Virus record (IMG/VR): IMGVR_UViG_3300032116_000404
Coordinates: 1 to 44,478 of that record
DNA from: a virus
Reading direction: 5' to 3' (one strand)
DNA length: 44,478 bases
In this document: positions 12,627 to 20,776 of the stretch, in pieces
Layout: each line of letters starts with the position of its first letter
Numbering within the stretch: position 1 is the first letter of the stretch
Translations under genes and position numbers: made by a program
Notes under the pieces: model-generated
What the model was told of the DNA's origin: nothing
The model's input: only the letters and a program-made list of their open reading frames with translations
Databases searched by the model: none

Positions 12627-13256
12627 ATGGCGAAGTACCAGATCGTGCATGAATTCAACACGCTCGCCGAGCTGCAGGCGTTCGCCGCCAGCATGCCCGG
12701 CGGCGCCCCGGCCGGGGCGGGCGGTGCGCTCCCCCCGCCCAATCCCGGCATGCCCGCCCCTCCGCCGGGCCTGCCCCCGCTGCCGGCCGCTGGTGCCCCT
12801 GGGGGCTTCGCGGGTGGAGCCCCTGCCCCGATGCCTGCGCCGGGCATGCCCTTGCCCCCGATGGGCGCCCCGAGTGCCGGGTTCCCTTCTAGCCCACCGG
12901 GCATGCCCGCCCCGCCCCCGATGGCGCCGCCCATGGCCCCGCCGCCGGCTCCCGGCATGGCGCCGCAGGTGCCCCTGGGTTTTCACAACGGGGGCGGAGC
13001 GGTCGGCCCCCGCGGGGACGTTCCGGGGGCTCCCCCGGCCGCTGGAATGGCAGGGGCGTCAGCCCCGGCTACCGGTGGGGGTGGTGATCTGGCGTCGCTG
13101 CAACAGGCTCTCATGGCCGCCCTGCAGAACCGCGTCCACACCCAGGACACGGCGCAGCGCATCCTGCAGAAGTACGGCGCGCAGCAGGTCAACCAGCTCA
13201 ACCCGCAGTACTACCCGCACGTCATCGCCGAGTTGCAGCAGCCGCCGGCCGCCTGA
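12627..13256 (+). CDS. Pro/Gly-rich low-complexity protein, 209 aa
   Basis: ATG 12627 follows CACAGGAG (12613-12620). A short N-terminal part (MAKYQIVHEFNTLAELQAFA) is followed by about 110 residues of Pro, Gly, Ala and Met repeats with many PGMP and PPP units. A folded C-terminal part follows, with TQDTAQRILQKYGAQQVNQL and NPQYYPHVIAELQ. The last segment resembles small terminal modules of phage recombination or SSB-type proteins. The long disordered region may promote condensation or act as a tether in the replisome; that is inference. Confidence 0.65.
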   Translation: MAKYQIVHEFNTLAELQAFAASMPGGAPAGAGGALPPPNPGMPAPPPGLPPLPAAGAPGGFAGGAPAPMPAPGMPLPPMGAPSAGFPSSPPGMPAPPPMAPPMAPPPAPGMAPQVPLGFHNGGGAVGPRGDVPGAPPAAGMAGASAPATGGGGDLASLQQALMAALQNRVHTQDTAQRILQKYGAQQVNQLNPQYYPHVIAELQQPPAA

Positions 13257-13268
13257 CGCCTTTACGAC

Positions 13269-13290
13269 CTGCCCCGCTTCGGTGGGGCAG
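13269..13290 (+). promoter_or_regulatory. 9-bp hairpin with TTCG tetraloop
   Basis: CTGCCCCGC (13269-13277) pairs with GTGGGGCAG (13282-13290) around TTCG, a C(UUCG)G-type tetraloop that is exceptionally stable in RNA. It is 12 bases after a stop and 22 bases before the next ATG. No T-run follows, so it may stabilise or process mRNA more than end it. Confidence 0.7.
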
Positions 13291-13311
13291 TGGTAAGGAC
13301 GAGGCCGCCCC

Positions 13312-14562
13312 ATGACAGAACGACAGCACGCCGCTTACGGCGCGTCCAATGCACATCGTTGGCTCGTGTGCCATGCCAGCATCAAGGAAGCGGCAAAGGC
13401 ACCGCCGCGCCCGTCGTCGCGTGCTGCTCGTGAAGGCACCGCGGCGCACGCTCTGCTCGAACACTGCTTGAAGACCGGCGTGTGGGATGCGCGGCCGTAC
13501 ATCGGCCAGGCCATCGACCCCGAGTTTCCCATCGACGACATGATGGCCCGCGGCGTCAACACGTGCCTTGATCTTGTCTGGCGCATCCTCGCCGAGAACC
13601 CCGGCGCCGAGCTGCACGTCGAGAACCAATTCGAAATCCCGTCGCTCGCCGCGCCCGGCCAGGTGTACGGGCATTGCGACATTTGCATCTTCGTGCCGTC
13701 GAACGGGTGGCTCATCGTCATCGACTTCAAGTACGGCTACGACGTAGTGGACGTGAAGGGCAATCCGCAGTGTTTGCACTACGGCACTGGCGCGTTCTTC
13801 TCGGGGCGGTTCCAGAACGTCCAGGCGTTGACCACGTGGATTTGCCAGCCCCGCGCCTACGGCACAGGCGTGACGGAATACCACACTTACAGCGTGCAGG
13901 AAGTGTACGATTTCTACGCCCGCGTCGAGCAAGCGGTGGCTGACAGCAAAGCCGAGAACCCGACGTACGCCCCGTCGCGCGAGCGCTGCAAGTACTGCCC
14001 GGCCAACACGACATGCGCCGCTGCGCGCTCGGCGGCTCTCGTTACGTTTGGCTTCAACGATGTGAAGCAGGTAGGCGAAGCCGTCATTCCCGCGCCGCAG
14101 GACGTGGACATACCCACCATGGCGCACGTCCTGGCGCATGCCGACATGCTGCGTGGGTGGCTGGACGCCTACGAGACGCACGCCAAAGAGCTGCTTTTGC
14201 AAGGCGTCTTCATCCCCGGCCAGAAGCTCGTCGAGGCGAAGCAGAACCGGGCGTGGCACGGCGAGGAAGAACAGGTGGCCGCGGCGCTCATGCGGCTGAT
14301 CGGGCTGACGTGGGATGAAGTGATGCCCCGCGGGCTCATCCCTGTGACGGAAGCCGAGAAGCTGGCCGTTGACGCCTACAAGGCGCGCGCTCCCCGCGGG
14401 CAGAAGATGGAAGCGGCAAAGGCAGCGCGCGAAGCGCTGGCCTTCCTGACGCATAAGCCAAAAGCTCCGACGTACACAATGGCGTCGGAGAGTGACCCGC
14501 GGCCGGCGGTTAACCCGGTCAAACAAATGTTCGCTGGCGTGGTGCCGTCGAGCAGTTCGTAG
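13312..14562 (+). CDS. RecB/Cas4-like PD-(D/E)XK nuclease (DUF2800 type)
   Basis: The N-terminus has SNAHRWLVCHASIKEA and RAAREGTAAHALLEHC, typical of DUF2800/Cas4-like proteins. The nuclease core is HCDICIFVPSNGWLIVIDFK (about residues 121-140), giving the Asp and the D-x-K pair of the PD-(D/E)XK fold, followed by QCLHYGTGAF. CKYCPANTTCAA (about 226-237), with an upstream Cys, could bind an iron-sulfur cluster as in Cas4. The 416-aa length fits the family. With the SSB and helicase next door it probably processes DNA ends for recombination. Confidence 0.8.
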   Translation: MTERQHAAYGASNAHRWLVCHASIKEAAKAPPRPSSRAAREGTAAHALLEHCLKTGVWDARPYIGQAIDPEFPIDDMMARGVNTCLDLVWRILAENPGAELHVENQFEIPSLAAPGQVYGHCDICIFVPSNGWLIVIDFKYGYDVVDVKGNPQCLHYGTGAFFSGRFQNVQALTTWICQPRAYGTGVTEYHTYSVQEVYDFYARVEQAVADSKAENPTYAPSRERCKYCPANTTCAAARSAALVTFGFNDVKQVGEAVIPAPQDVDIPTMAHVLAHADMLRGWLDAYETHAKELLLQGVFIPGQKLVEAKQNRAWHGEEEQVAAALMRLIGLTWDEVMPRGLIPVTEAEKLAVDAYKARAPRGQKMEAAKAAREALAFLTHKPKAPTYTMASESDPRPAVNPVKQMFAGVVPSSSS

Positions 14563-14579
14563 GTGCAAAGGATACCGCT

Positions 14580-15431
14580 ATGACTACGACGATCATGAAG
14601 AACTCGATGGTGGGCGACGCCTGGATCATCGAAGCGTGCCGCAACAACCCGATTACCTACCAGGGGGATGGCCGCTTCCGCTCGTGCCCGGTGCGGCTCT
14701 CGTACCCCGATCTGTTCGAGGCGAAGACGAACCGCATGGACCCGAGTAAGCCGCCGAAGTTCTCGACGGCCATGCTGTTCCCGCCGCACGGTGTCTGCGA
14801 TCTGTCGCCGCTGTACCAGGCAGCGCAGCAAATCGGCGCCGCCGCGTACGCCGAAAACATGTACAACGGCCAGCTCCACGGCGTCGAAATGCCGTTCACC
14901 GATCAGGCGAAGAAGATGCAGAGCGCCGGCTATACGCCGGGGTGCATCTACCTCAACGCCAAGGGCAACTTCAAGCCCCGCGTCGTGGACGTGCCGCCCG
15001 CGATGAACGACATTATCGACCAGCGCCGCGTGTACCCCGGTGTGTGGGCCATCGTGTCGTTCAACTTCTATGCGACGAAGCCGCCGCACAAGCGGATTGC
15101 AGTCGGGCTCGACGCCGTGATGATCTATGGCGACGATACTCCGCTCGGCGGCGCCGGTCAGGTGGACGTGCAGGCGGCCTTCGGCGGCGTCAAGTCGTCG
15201 GCTCCGATCGCTGTGCCGATGGCCGCGTTCGGAGGCGCCGCCGTGGCCTTCCCCGGCCAGCCACAGCCCCATGCCGGCTATACGCAGGTTAACCCGCAGG
15301 CGTTCGGCCAGCCGGCCCCGCAGCCCTACGGCCAGCCCATGCAGCCCTATGGGCAGCCGGCCCCGCAGCCCTACGGCCAGCCCGCCATGCCGGGCATGGA
15401 CGAGCAGATGCGCCGCCTGATGGGCGGCTGA
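14580..15431 (+). CDS. Single-stranded DNA-binding-like protein (DUF2815)
   Basis: The first 200 residues have the DUF2815 pattern: RLSYPDLFEAKTNRMDPSKP, then KFSTAMLFPP, and later YPGVWAIVSFNFYATKPPHK. Phage DUF2815 proteins are taken as SSB-like because of fold and because they sit between DUF2800 nuclease and PolA genes, as here. The C-terminal 80 residues are low complexity, with repeated QPYGQP units, ending GMDEQMRRLMGG. That recalls the flexible tails of SSBs that recruit partners. ATG 14580 has only GTGCAAAGG (14563-14571) upstream. Confidence 0.75.
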   Translation: MTTTIMKNSMVGDAWIIEACRNNPITYQGDGRFRSCPVRLSYPDLFEAKTNRMDPSKPPKFSTAMLFPPHGVCDLSPLYQAAQQIGAAAYAENMYNGQLHGVEMPFTDQAKKMQSAGYTPGCIYLNAKGNFKPRVVDVPPAMNDIIDQRRVYPGVWAIVSFNFYATKPPHKRIAVGLDAVMIYGDDTPLGGAGQVDVQAAFGGVKSSAPIAVPMAAFGGAAVAFPGQPQPHAGYTQVNPQAFGQPAPQPYGQPMQPYGQPAPQPYGQPAMPGMDEQMRRLMGG

Positions 15432-15440
15432 CGAAGCCCG

Positions 15441-15472
15441 TACGGCGGCGCCGGGGGAGTGGCGCCGCCGTA
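15441..15472 (+). promoter_or_regulatory. 12-bp perfect hairpin before DNA polymerase
   Basis: TACGGCGGCGCC (15441-15452) pairs perfectly with GGCGCCGCCGTA (15461-15472) around GGGGGAGT, which hides the only strong purine-rich ribosome-binding-like stretch in the loop. It lies between the SSB stop and the non-ATG polymerase starts. It may limit polymerase translation or protect the upstream mRNA. Confidence 0.7.
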
Positions 15473-15496
15473 TTGAGACACGTGAAGGCGGGCCGC

Positions 15497-17773
15497 GTGG
15501 AGGCACAGTGCCCGCCGCTTTTTACGGCAGAACCAGCAGTGAAACCGCGCGCGCATCTGGACTTCGAAACAGCGAGCCCCGCCGATCTGACAAAGACCGG
15601 CGTGTACCGCTATGCCGAAGACGCACAGACGCGCGCGTGGCTGTTTCGCTACCGCATCGGCGACGGCCCACGGAAAGGCTGGCGCCCCGGCCAGCCGGAC
15701 CCTGTGGATTTGCTGCAGCACGTGGCCGAAGGCGGAACCGTCGTCGCGCATAACGCGGCGTTCGAGCGCGTGATTTGGAATTGGTGGCTGCGCGCACGGC
15801 TGCCGCATTGGCCGGTTCTGCAGATCGAGCAAATGGACTGCACCATGGCACGCGCGATGGCCATGGACTTGCCAGGCAGCCTCGAACTGCTCGGGACGGT
15901 GTGCAATTTCACAGCGAAAAAGGACATGGAAGGCGCCGCGTTGATGAAACGCATGATGCGCCCCAGGAAAGTGGACGAGTACGGCCGCGTCGTGCAGTGG
16001 TGGGACGCCCCCGAAAACATCGACCGGCTTGAACAGTATTGCGACGCAGACGTGGGCGCCGAAGAAGAAGCGGACTTCATGCTGCCGCCGCTGTCGGCAA
16101 ACGAAAAGACGATCTGGAATTTCGACCAGCTCATAAACGAGCGTGGCATTCAGGTGGACGTGTCGCTGCTGCACGCTGCCGAAAAGCTGATCGAGAAGGC
16201 GAAGCAGCACGCAGACGCGCGCATGGCTGTGCTGACGATGGGCGCCGTCAAGAAATGCAGCGAGAGCGGCAAGCTGCTCAAGTGGATACAGGCGCGGGGT
16301 GTGCTCGCCGACAGCATGGCGAAGCACGAGACGGACGACATTCTGTCCGTCGCCGGGCTGCTCGGGGACGTGCTGGTGGCCGAAGCTGTGAAGCTCCGCG
16401 CGAGCGCCGGCAAGGCGAGCGTCAGCAAGATACGCGCGATGCTCGACACGGTTTGCCGGGATGGTCGTATCCGCGGCCTTCTGCAGTACTACGGAGCCGG
16501 CACCGGGCGGTGGGCGGGGCGGCTCGTCCAGCCGCAGAACTTGCCGCGCCTCGATTGGGGCGAGGATGGCCAGCGCATCCTGTTGCTGCTCGCCCTCCTG
16601 CGCGACACAGGCCACGATGCCGAGCTGGCGCATGCCACCTGCAGCATGCTCTTGGGGCCGCCCCTCGAATGGCTGTCCAAGGCTCTCCGCAGCTTCATCA
16701 TCGCCGCCCCCGGCCGCAAGCTCGTCGGCGGGGACTTCTCGAACATCGAGGGCCGGGTGAACGCCTGGCTCGCGGGCGAACAGTGGAAGGTTGACGCCTT
16801 CGCTGCTTACGATGCCGGCACCGGCCACGACTTGTACAAGCTGGCATACGGTAAGTCGTTCGGCGTTGAAGACATCGACAGCATCACGAAGCCGCAGCGT
16901 CAGCTTGGTAAAGTGCAAGAGCTGGCGCTTGGCTACCAGGGCAGTGTTGGCGCGTTCCTCAAGTTCACCGTCACGTACAACATGAAGTTAGAGCCCATCG
17001 TCAAGGCTGTGCGTGAAGCGACGCCGCCGGACGTGTGGGACGCACAGGCTGCCAAGTACGCGGGCGAGCGCAACAAGTACAATCTGCCGCTTGAGTACTG
17101 GACGGCCATCAAGATCATCGTGGTTGCTTGGCGCAAGGCGCATCCGCGCATCGTGCAATCGTGGTGGAACCTGCAGGATGCTGTTATCGCCGCGGTGGAT
17201 ACCCCCGGTGAAATCATCGCGGTTGAGAACTACCCGATCAGCTTTGTCTGCAGCCCGAGCCGCGACTTCCTGTATTGCATCTTGCCAAACGGCCGGCTCC
17301 TGGCCTACCCCGAACCGCAGATCGTCGAGGCCCGCGAAGACCAGATCGTGTACGCGGACGGCGCCGTGCGCAACACGGACGACTATACGCCCGACGAGCT
17401 GGAAATGATCCGGCTGTACGGCATCGACAAAGACGCGATGTTCTGTACGTACAAGGAAGGCAACCGCCACCGCAAGGTGACGTGCGCCGCCATGGAGAAG
17501 GGGAATTGGTGGCGATACGCCTTGTACGGCGGGCTGATCTGCGAGAACATCGTACAAGCTGTCTCGCGCGACATTCTCGTGGAAGCCATGTTCCGGGTGG
17601 AAGCCGCCGGCTACCCCGTCGTACTCACGGTCCACGACGAAATTCTGACGGAGCCGCCCGTGGGCTTCGGCAGCGAACACGAGTTTGTAAAGATTATGTC
17701 GGTTAAGTCCGAATGGTACAAAACGCTTCCCTTGTCGGCTGCCGCCTGGGAAGATCAGCGCTACGTCAAGTAG
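15497..17773 (+). CDS. Family A DNA polymerase with 3'-5' exonuclease
   Basis: Exonuclease motifs are HLDFETAS (Exo I), VVAHNAAFERVIW (Exo II) and QYCDADVGAEEEA (Exo III). Polymerase motif A is VGGDFSNIEGRVNAW, motif B RQLGKVQELALGYQG, and motif C VLTVHDEILTEPP near the end. All key acids are present, so this should be the replicative enzyme. No ATG suits the start. TTG 15473, GTG 15482, GTG 15497 and GTG 15539 are in frame; I chose 15497 because AAGG lies eight bases upstream. It gives 758 aa. Phage replicases of this size copy DNA with a primase-helicase, here at 18029. Confidence 0.85.
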   Translation: MEAQCPPLFTAEPAVKPRAHLDFETASPADLTKTGVYRYAEDAQTRAWLFRYRIGDGPRKGWRPGQPDPVDLLQHVAEGGTVVAHNAAFERVIWNWWLRARLPHWPVLQIEQMDCTMARAMAMDLPGSLELLGTVCNFTAKKDMEGAALMKRMMRPRKVDEYGRVVQWWDAPENIDRLEQYCDADVGAEEEADFMLPPLSANEKTIWNFDQLINERGIQVDVSLLHAAEKLIEKAKQHADARMAVLTMGAVKKCSESGKLLKWIQARGVLADSMAKHETDDILSVAGLLGDVLVAEAVKLRASAGKASVSKIRAMLDTVCRDGRIRGLLQYYGAGTGRWAGRLVQPQNLPRLDWGEDGQRILLLLALLRDTGHDAELAHATCSMLLGPPLEWLSKALRSFIIAAPGRKLVGGDFSNIEGRVNAWLAGEQWKVDAFAAYDAGTGHDLYKLAYGKSFGVEDIDSITKPQRQLGKVQELALGYQGSVGAFLKFTVTYNMKLEPIVKAVREATPPDVWDAQAAKYAGERNKYNLPLEYWTAIKIIVVAWRKAHPRIVQSWWNLQDAVIAAVDTPGEIIAVENYPISFVCSPSRDFLYCILPNGRLLAYPEPQIVEAREDQIVYADGAVRNTDDYTPDELEMIRLYGIDKDAMFCTYKEGNRHRKVTCAAMEKGNWWRYALYGGLICENIVQAVSRDILVEAMFRVEAAGYPVVLTVHDEILTEPPVGFGSEHEFVKIMSVKSEWYKTLPLSAAAWEDQRYVK

Positions 17774-17783
17774 GAGAATACGC

Positions 17784-18023
17784 ATGCTCACGCCGCGCGA
17801 ACAGACGTTGTACGACGCGCTCAAGGACGGCGAGCAGCCCATCGCGGTGCTGTTCGATCTGTGCTGGCCGAACTTCGATAAGCCGATTACCCCGCGCGAG
17901 CGACAGCAGCGGCTCGGGCGCGTCATTTCGGACGTGAACATGAAGCTGACGGCGAAGGGCGAAGGGAACCTTGTCAAGCCTGGCATCGCCCGAGGGACCT
18001 ACGCGCTCGTGCCTGCCGAGTAA
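17784..18023 (+). CDS. Small winged-helix-like protein, 79 aa
   Basis: ATG 17784 follows AGGAG (17772-17776). The product begins MLTPREQTLYDALKDGEQPI and continues through RERQQRLGRVISDVNMKL to KPGIARGTYALVPAE. Helix, helix, then a beta-hairpin is the winged-helix order seen in many small DNA-binding proteins. It sits alone between the polymerase and primase genes, so it may be a replication or transcription accessory factor. No specific family is claimed. Confidence 0.65.
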   Translation: MLTPREQTLYDALKDGEQPIAVLFDLCWPNFDKPITPRERQQRLGRVISDVNMKLTAKGEGNLVKPGIARGTYALVPAE

Positions 18024-18028
18024 CGGCC

Positions 18029-20050
18029 ATGGCCGGAATGCTCGATTACGCAATGGCGTGGGCCTCGCGCGGTTTCCGCGTGTTTCCGCTGATCCGCGGT
18101 ACACGTGATGGCCAGCTCACGTCGTCGCACGTCAACGACGCGACGACAGACCCCAACTGGATTAACTACTGGTGGGGCAACGGGCAGGATCACAACATCG
18201 GCGTGGCCACGGGCAACGGCTTGACGGTCATCGACATCGACGTGAAGAAGGGTAAGCCCGGCCTAGAGAACTTCCTAAAGCTCGTCGGCGAATTCAACAC
18301 GCTCACGGTGCAGACGCCGAGCGGCGGCTATCACTGCTATTACACGGCGGCAATCGACTTTGGGCAATCCGAAGTTGACAAGGGCGTGGACGTGCGTAGC
18401 CACCACGGCTATGTGCTGGCGCCGGGCTCATACGTCAAAGACGTGAACGCAGGCGTGGACGGCTTCTATCAGATCGTGCGCGAAGGCGCCCCGGTCATGC
18501 TGCCAACACAGATTGCGCAACGTCTGCGCCCTGCCGGACAGCGGAAGGCGCACAGCGACATTGCGCTCGTGGACCTAGACCAACCGCGCAACGTGTCGGA
18601 TGCGTTGCACTACCTCGCGCACCAAGCGCCTATCGCCATCGAAGGACAGAACGGCAACGACACGACGTACAGGGTGGCGGCACGGTTAACGCGTGACTTT
18701 GCCCTGTCGGACCAAACAGCGTACGAGCTGTTGCAAAGCTATTGGAACCCGAAGTGCGCGCCACCCTGGGGGCCGCACGAGCTTTGGGCGCTCGTCCAGC
18801 ACAGCCGCGACTACGGCCAGAACCCCGTTGGCGCCGCCACCACGGCCGTGGCGTTCGGCGATGTCGCCGCGCCGCCGGCTCTCGCGATGGCCGACGACGG
18901 TATCTGGCAGTTCGGCAACGCGCTCGATGCGCAGCTCATCCCGCGGCGGCCGTGGGTTGTGGATCGCTATCTGATGGAACGCCAGGTGACGCTTGTTGCG
19001 GCCGAAGGCGCCGCCGGCAAGTCAACCCTCATGTTGCTCACGGCCGCGTGCCTCGCTGTCAACCGGGCGTTTCATTCGCGCATGAACGTAGTAAAGCCCG
19101 GCAAGTCTATTATCATCAACAAAGAAGACGACATAGAAGAAATGAGCCGGCGCCTGTGGGCGATCTGCGATACTATGAAGTTCGACTGGCACGAAGTGCG
19201 CAAACACGTCAACCTCATCAGTATTGAACAGCTCGACTTGACCCTGGCCATGTACGCCAATGGGCTTGTGGCCAACGAGGCGCACATCGCCGAGCTGATC
19301 CGTCGTTGTTCCGGCCCTGACGTTCGCATGCTCGGGCTCGATCCGCTGGTGAAGCTGCATCAGTGCGACGAACAGGACAATATCCACATGGACTTCGTGA
19401 TGACGCAGATTATGAAGATCGCGCGTCACGGCACCGTCGCATGTCTCGTCAACCACCACATTCCTAAGTCGGCGTCGTTGAACGCTGACACGCAGACTGG
19501 CAGCATGTCGGCCGTACGAGGCGCCGGCTCAATCGTCGCCGCGGCGCGTATTGCGTTCACCATGTTTCCGATGCCGAAGGAAGACCAGAACAGGTACAGC
19601 ATTGATCCTGATGACATACACAAGTACGTCCGTCTCGACGACGCCAAGATGAACCTGGCGCTCAAGATGGCCGAACCTATGTATTTCGAACGTACGACGC
19701 ATTCGCTCCCGAACGGCGAAGGCGTCGGCGCGCTGCGCGCTATGTCGTGGGCGCCGAAGGAAACCGAACAGGCCAACACCGTGGGCTCGCTGATCTATCA
19801 GCTAATGGCCGGCAACCAGCGCGGCCAGGTGTTGCATTCGGAAGTGCGCGACCGCTTCGCGCAGTTCACCGGCCGCATCGAGCCGGCCATGCAGAGCGCC
19901 TTGGATATGGCGCTGCATCGCATGTACGTCCGTGGTGGGAAGAAGTTCACGTACACGGACGAACTCGGGCGCATGCACGAATTCGTCAAGACGGAGAAGA
20001 AGGGCGCCCGCGGTACTTTGTACCACTACAAGGGCGTCGAGCCGGCCTAG
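18029..20050 (+). CDS. Primase-polymerase fused to RepA-like AAA ATPase
   Basis: Residues 1-170 form a bifunctional primase/polymerase (archaeo-eukaryotic primase) domain. TVIDIDVKKG has the catalytic Asp pair (D69, D71), with GGYHCYY (about 99-105) and HHGYVLAPGSY as later motifs. After a helical linker, VAAEGAAGKSTLMLL (about 322-336) is a Walker A of the RecA/RepA-type AAA_25 class. IIINKEDDIEEMSRRL and MLGLDPLVKLH follow as expected for a hexameric helicase lobe. It should prime and unwind DNA for the polymerase upstream. Its TAG overlaps the stop of the convergent lysis gene. Confidence 0.85.
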   Translation: MAGMLDYAMAWASRGFRVFPLIRGTRDGQLTSSHVNDATTDPNWINYWWGNGQDHNIGVATGNGLTVIDIDVKKGKPGLENFLKLVGEFNTLTVQTPSGGYHCYYTAAIDFGQSEVDKGVDVRSHHGYVLAPGSYVKDVNAGVDGFYQIVREGAPVMLPTQIAQRLRPAGQRKAHSDIALVDLDQPRNVSDALHYLAHQAPIAIEGQNGNDTTYRVAARLTRDFALSDQTAYELLQSYWNPKCAPPWGPHELWALVQHSRDYGQNPVGAATTAVAFGDVAAPPALAMADDGIWQFGNALDAQLIPRRPWVVDRYLMERQVTLVAAEGAAGKSTLMLLTAACLAVNRAFHSRMNVVKPGKSIIINKEDDIEEMSRRLWAICDTMKFDWHEVRKHVNLISIEQLDLTLAMYANGLVANEAHIAELIRRCSGPDVRMLGLDPLVKLHQCDEQDNIHMDFVMTQIMKIARHGTVACLVNHHIPKSASLNADTQTGSMSAVRGAGSIVAAARIAFTMFPMPKEDQNRYSIDPDDIHKYVRLDDAKMNLALKMAEPMYFERTTHSLPNGEGVGALRAMSWAPKETEQANTVGSLIYQLMAGNQRGQVLHSEVRDRFAQFTGRIEPAMQSALDMALHRMYVRGGKKFTYTDELGRMHEFVKTEKKGARGTLYHYKGVEPA

Positions 20051-20055
20051 CCGGC
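20041..20055. terminator. Palindrome carrying both convergent stop codons
   Basis: GCCGGCCTAGCCGGC is a perfect GCCGGC inverted repeat with CTA as its loop. The plus-strand gene stops with TAG at 20048-20050 and the minus-strand gene with TAG read from 20049-20047. There is no T-run, so termination would be weak or factor-dependent. It is the only candidate between the early and late blocks. Confidence 0.4.
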
Positions 20056-20370
20056 GTTACGCGCGGTAGCGCCGGAAGCAATCGCCGTCAGTATGATCTT
20101 GTTGTTCTCGCGCTGTTCGTCGCGCAAGCCCTTGATACTCTCGTCGATGCGGTTCAGGTGGTTCGACAGATCGTCGCGCCGCACGTAGTCGTCCTTGATG
20201 TCGTTGATACGCGTGTGCAGCTTGTCGATGCTGTCGCGCACGGCGTTGTCCCCGCTGACGATCTTGTCTTGAATGTAGCGGTCGCGCACAATCATACCGC
20301 TCACGAGGGCCAGGACTGTGAGAGCCCACCCGATGACATGCGTAAGTTCGAGCTGCATGATGCTACCCAT
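20047..20370 (-). CDS. Membrane-anchored coiled-coil protein, possible holin
   Basis: The start at 20370 follows GGAGGG on the minus strand. The 107-aa product has one N-terminal membrane segment, HVIGWALTVLALVSGMIV (about residues 11-28). A long charged coiled coil follows (DSIDKLHTRINDIKDDYVRR and onward), then a small hydrophobic C-terminal end. Small single-span coiled-coil proteins of this kind occur in phage lysis cassettes and may act as holins or antiholins. Position beside spanins and endolysin supports a lysis role, but no holin family is recognised with certainty. Confidence 0.6.
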   Translation of the reverse strand: MGSIMQLELTHVIGWALTVLALVSGMIVRDRYIQDKIVSGDNAVRDSIDKLHTRINDIKDDYVRRDDLSNHLNRIDESIKGLRDEQRENNKIILTAIASGATARNAG

Positions 20371-20415
20371 GGAACCCTCCGTCTGCCGGGGGTATGCGGT
20401 TTCAAGGATCTAGGG

Positions 20416-20625
20416 TTAACGCCACAGGCCGCCGCGGCGTTCCCGCTCCACCCGCACGTCGATGCGGAGCTGGTCGGCCCTGGTGGCGCCTCGAACGCCG
20501 GTCAGCGGCTCGCCGAGCACCCTACGGAGCCCGGCCACATCGCCCGGTGATGTTGTCCCACACGCCGCCAGCATCGTAGCAGCGGCGAACAAGGCGCTCG
20601 CCTTCGTCAGCGTTCGTAGCGGCAT
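20416..20625 (-). CDS. Rz1-like outer-membrane lipoprotein spanin
   Basis: The start at 20625 lies within the i-spanin gene in a different frame. The 69-aa product has a basic head (MPLRTLTK), a hydrophobic stretch and the lipobox LAAC, so the mature lipoprotein would begin at Cys about residue 22, followed by GTTSPGD. Nested or overlapping Rz/Rz1 genes with a lipobox in the second are characteristic of phage spanins, which fuse inner and outer membranes at the end of lysis. A longer frame to 20733 is open but unlikely to be used. Confidence 0.8.
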   Translation of the reverse strand: MPLRTLTKASALFAAATMLAACGTTSPGDVAGLRRVLGEPLTGVRGATRADQLRIDVRVERERRGGLWR

Positions 20626-20773
20626 CGGCGTTGACCCTCTCGATGGCGGCGCGGTGCTCGGCCGCGCCCTGGTGCTTGAAGTATTGGATAGCAGCCCAGG
20701 CCGCGAGCGCAAGCAGAATTGCACCCCCGACATAGCGGCCGACCGGCCCGAGAAACCACATCAGCAGCCCCAT
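20522..20773 (-). CDS. Rz-like inner-membrane spanin (short)
   Basis: The start at 20773 follows GGAGGA. The 83-aa product has an N-terminal membrane anchor, VGGAILLALAAWAAIQYF (about residues 15-32), then a short helical periplasmic part. Two Cys residues near the end (RRCYDAGGVW and GRCGRAP) could form disulfides. It overlaps the Rz1-like lipoprotein gene by 104 bases. At 83 aa it is shorter than lambda Rz, so it would need an unusual geometry to span the periplasm. The assignment rests mainly on the overlap. Confidence 0.65.
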   Translation of the reverse strand: MGLLMWFLGPVGRYVGGAILLALAAWAAIQYFKHQGAAEHRAAIERVNADAATNADEGERLVRRCYDAGGVWDNITGRCGRAP

Positions 20774-20776
20774 GGC

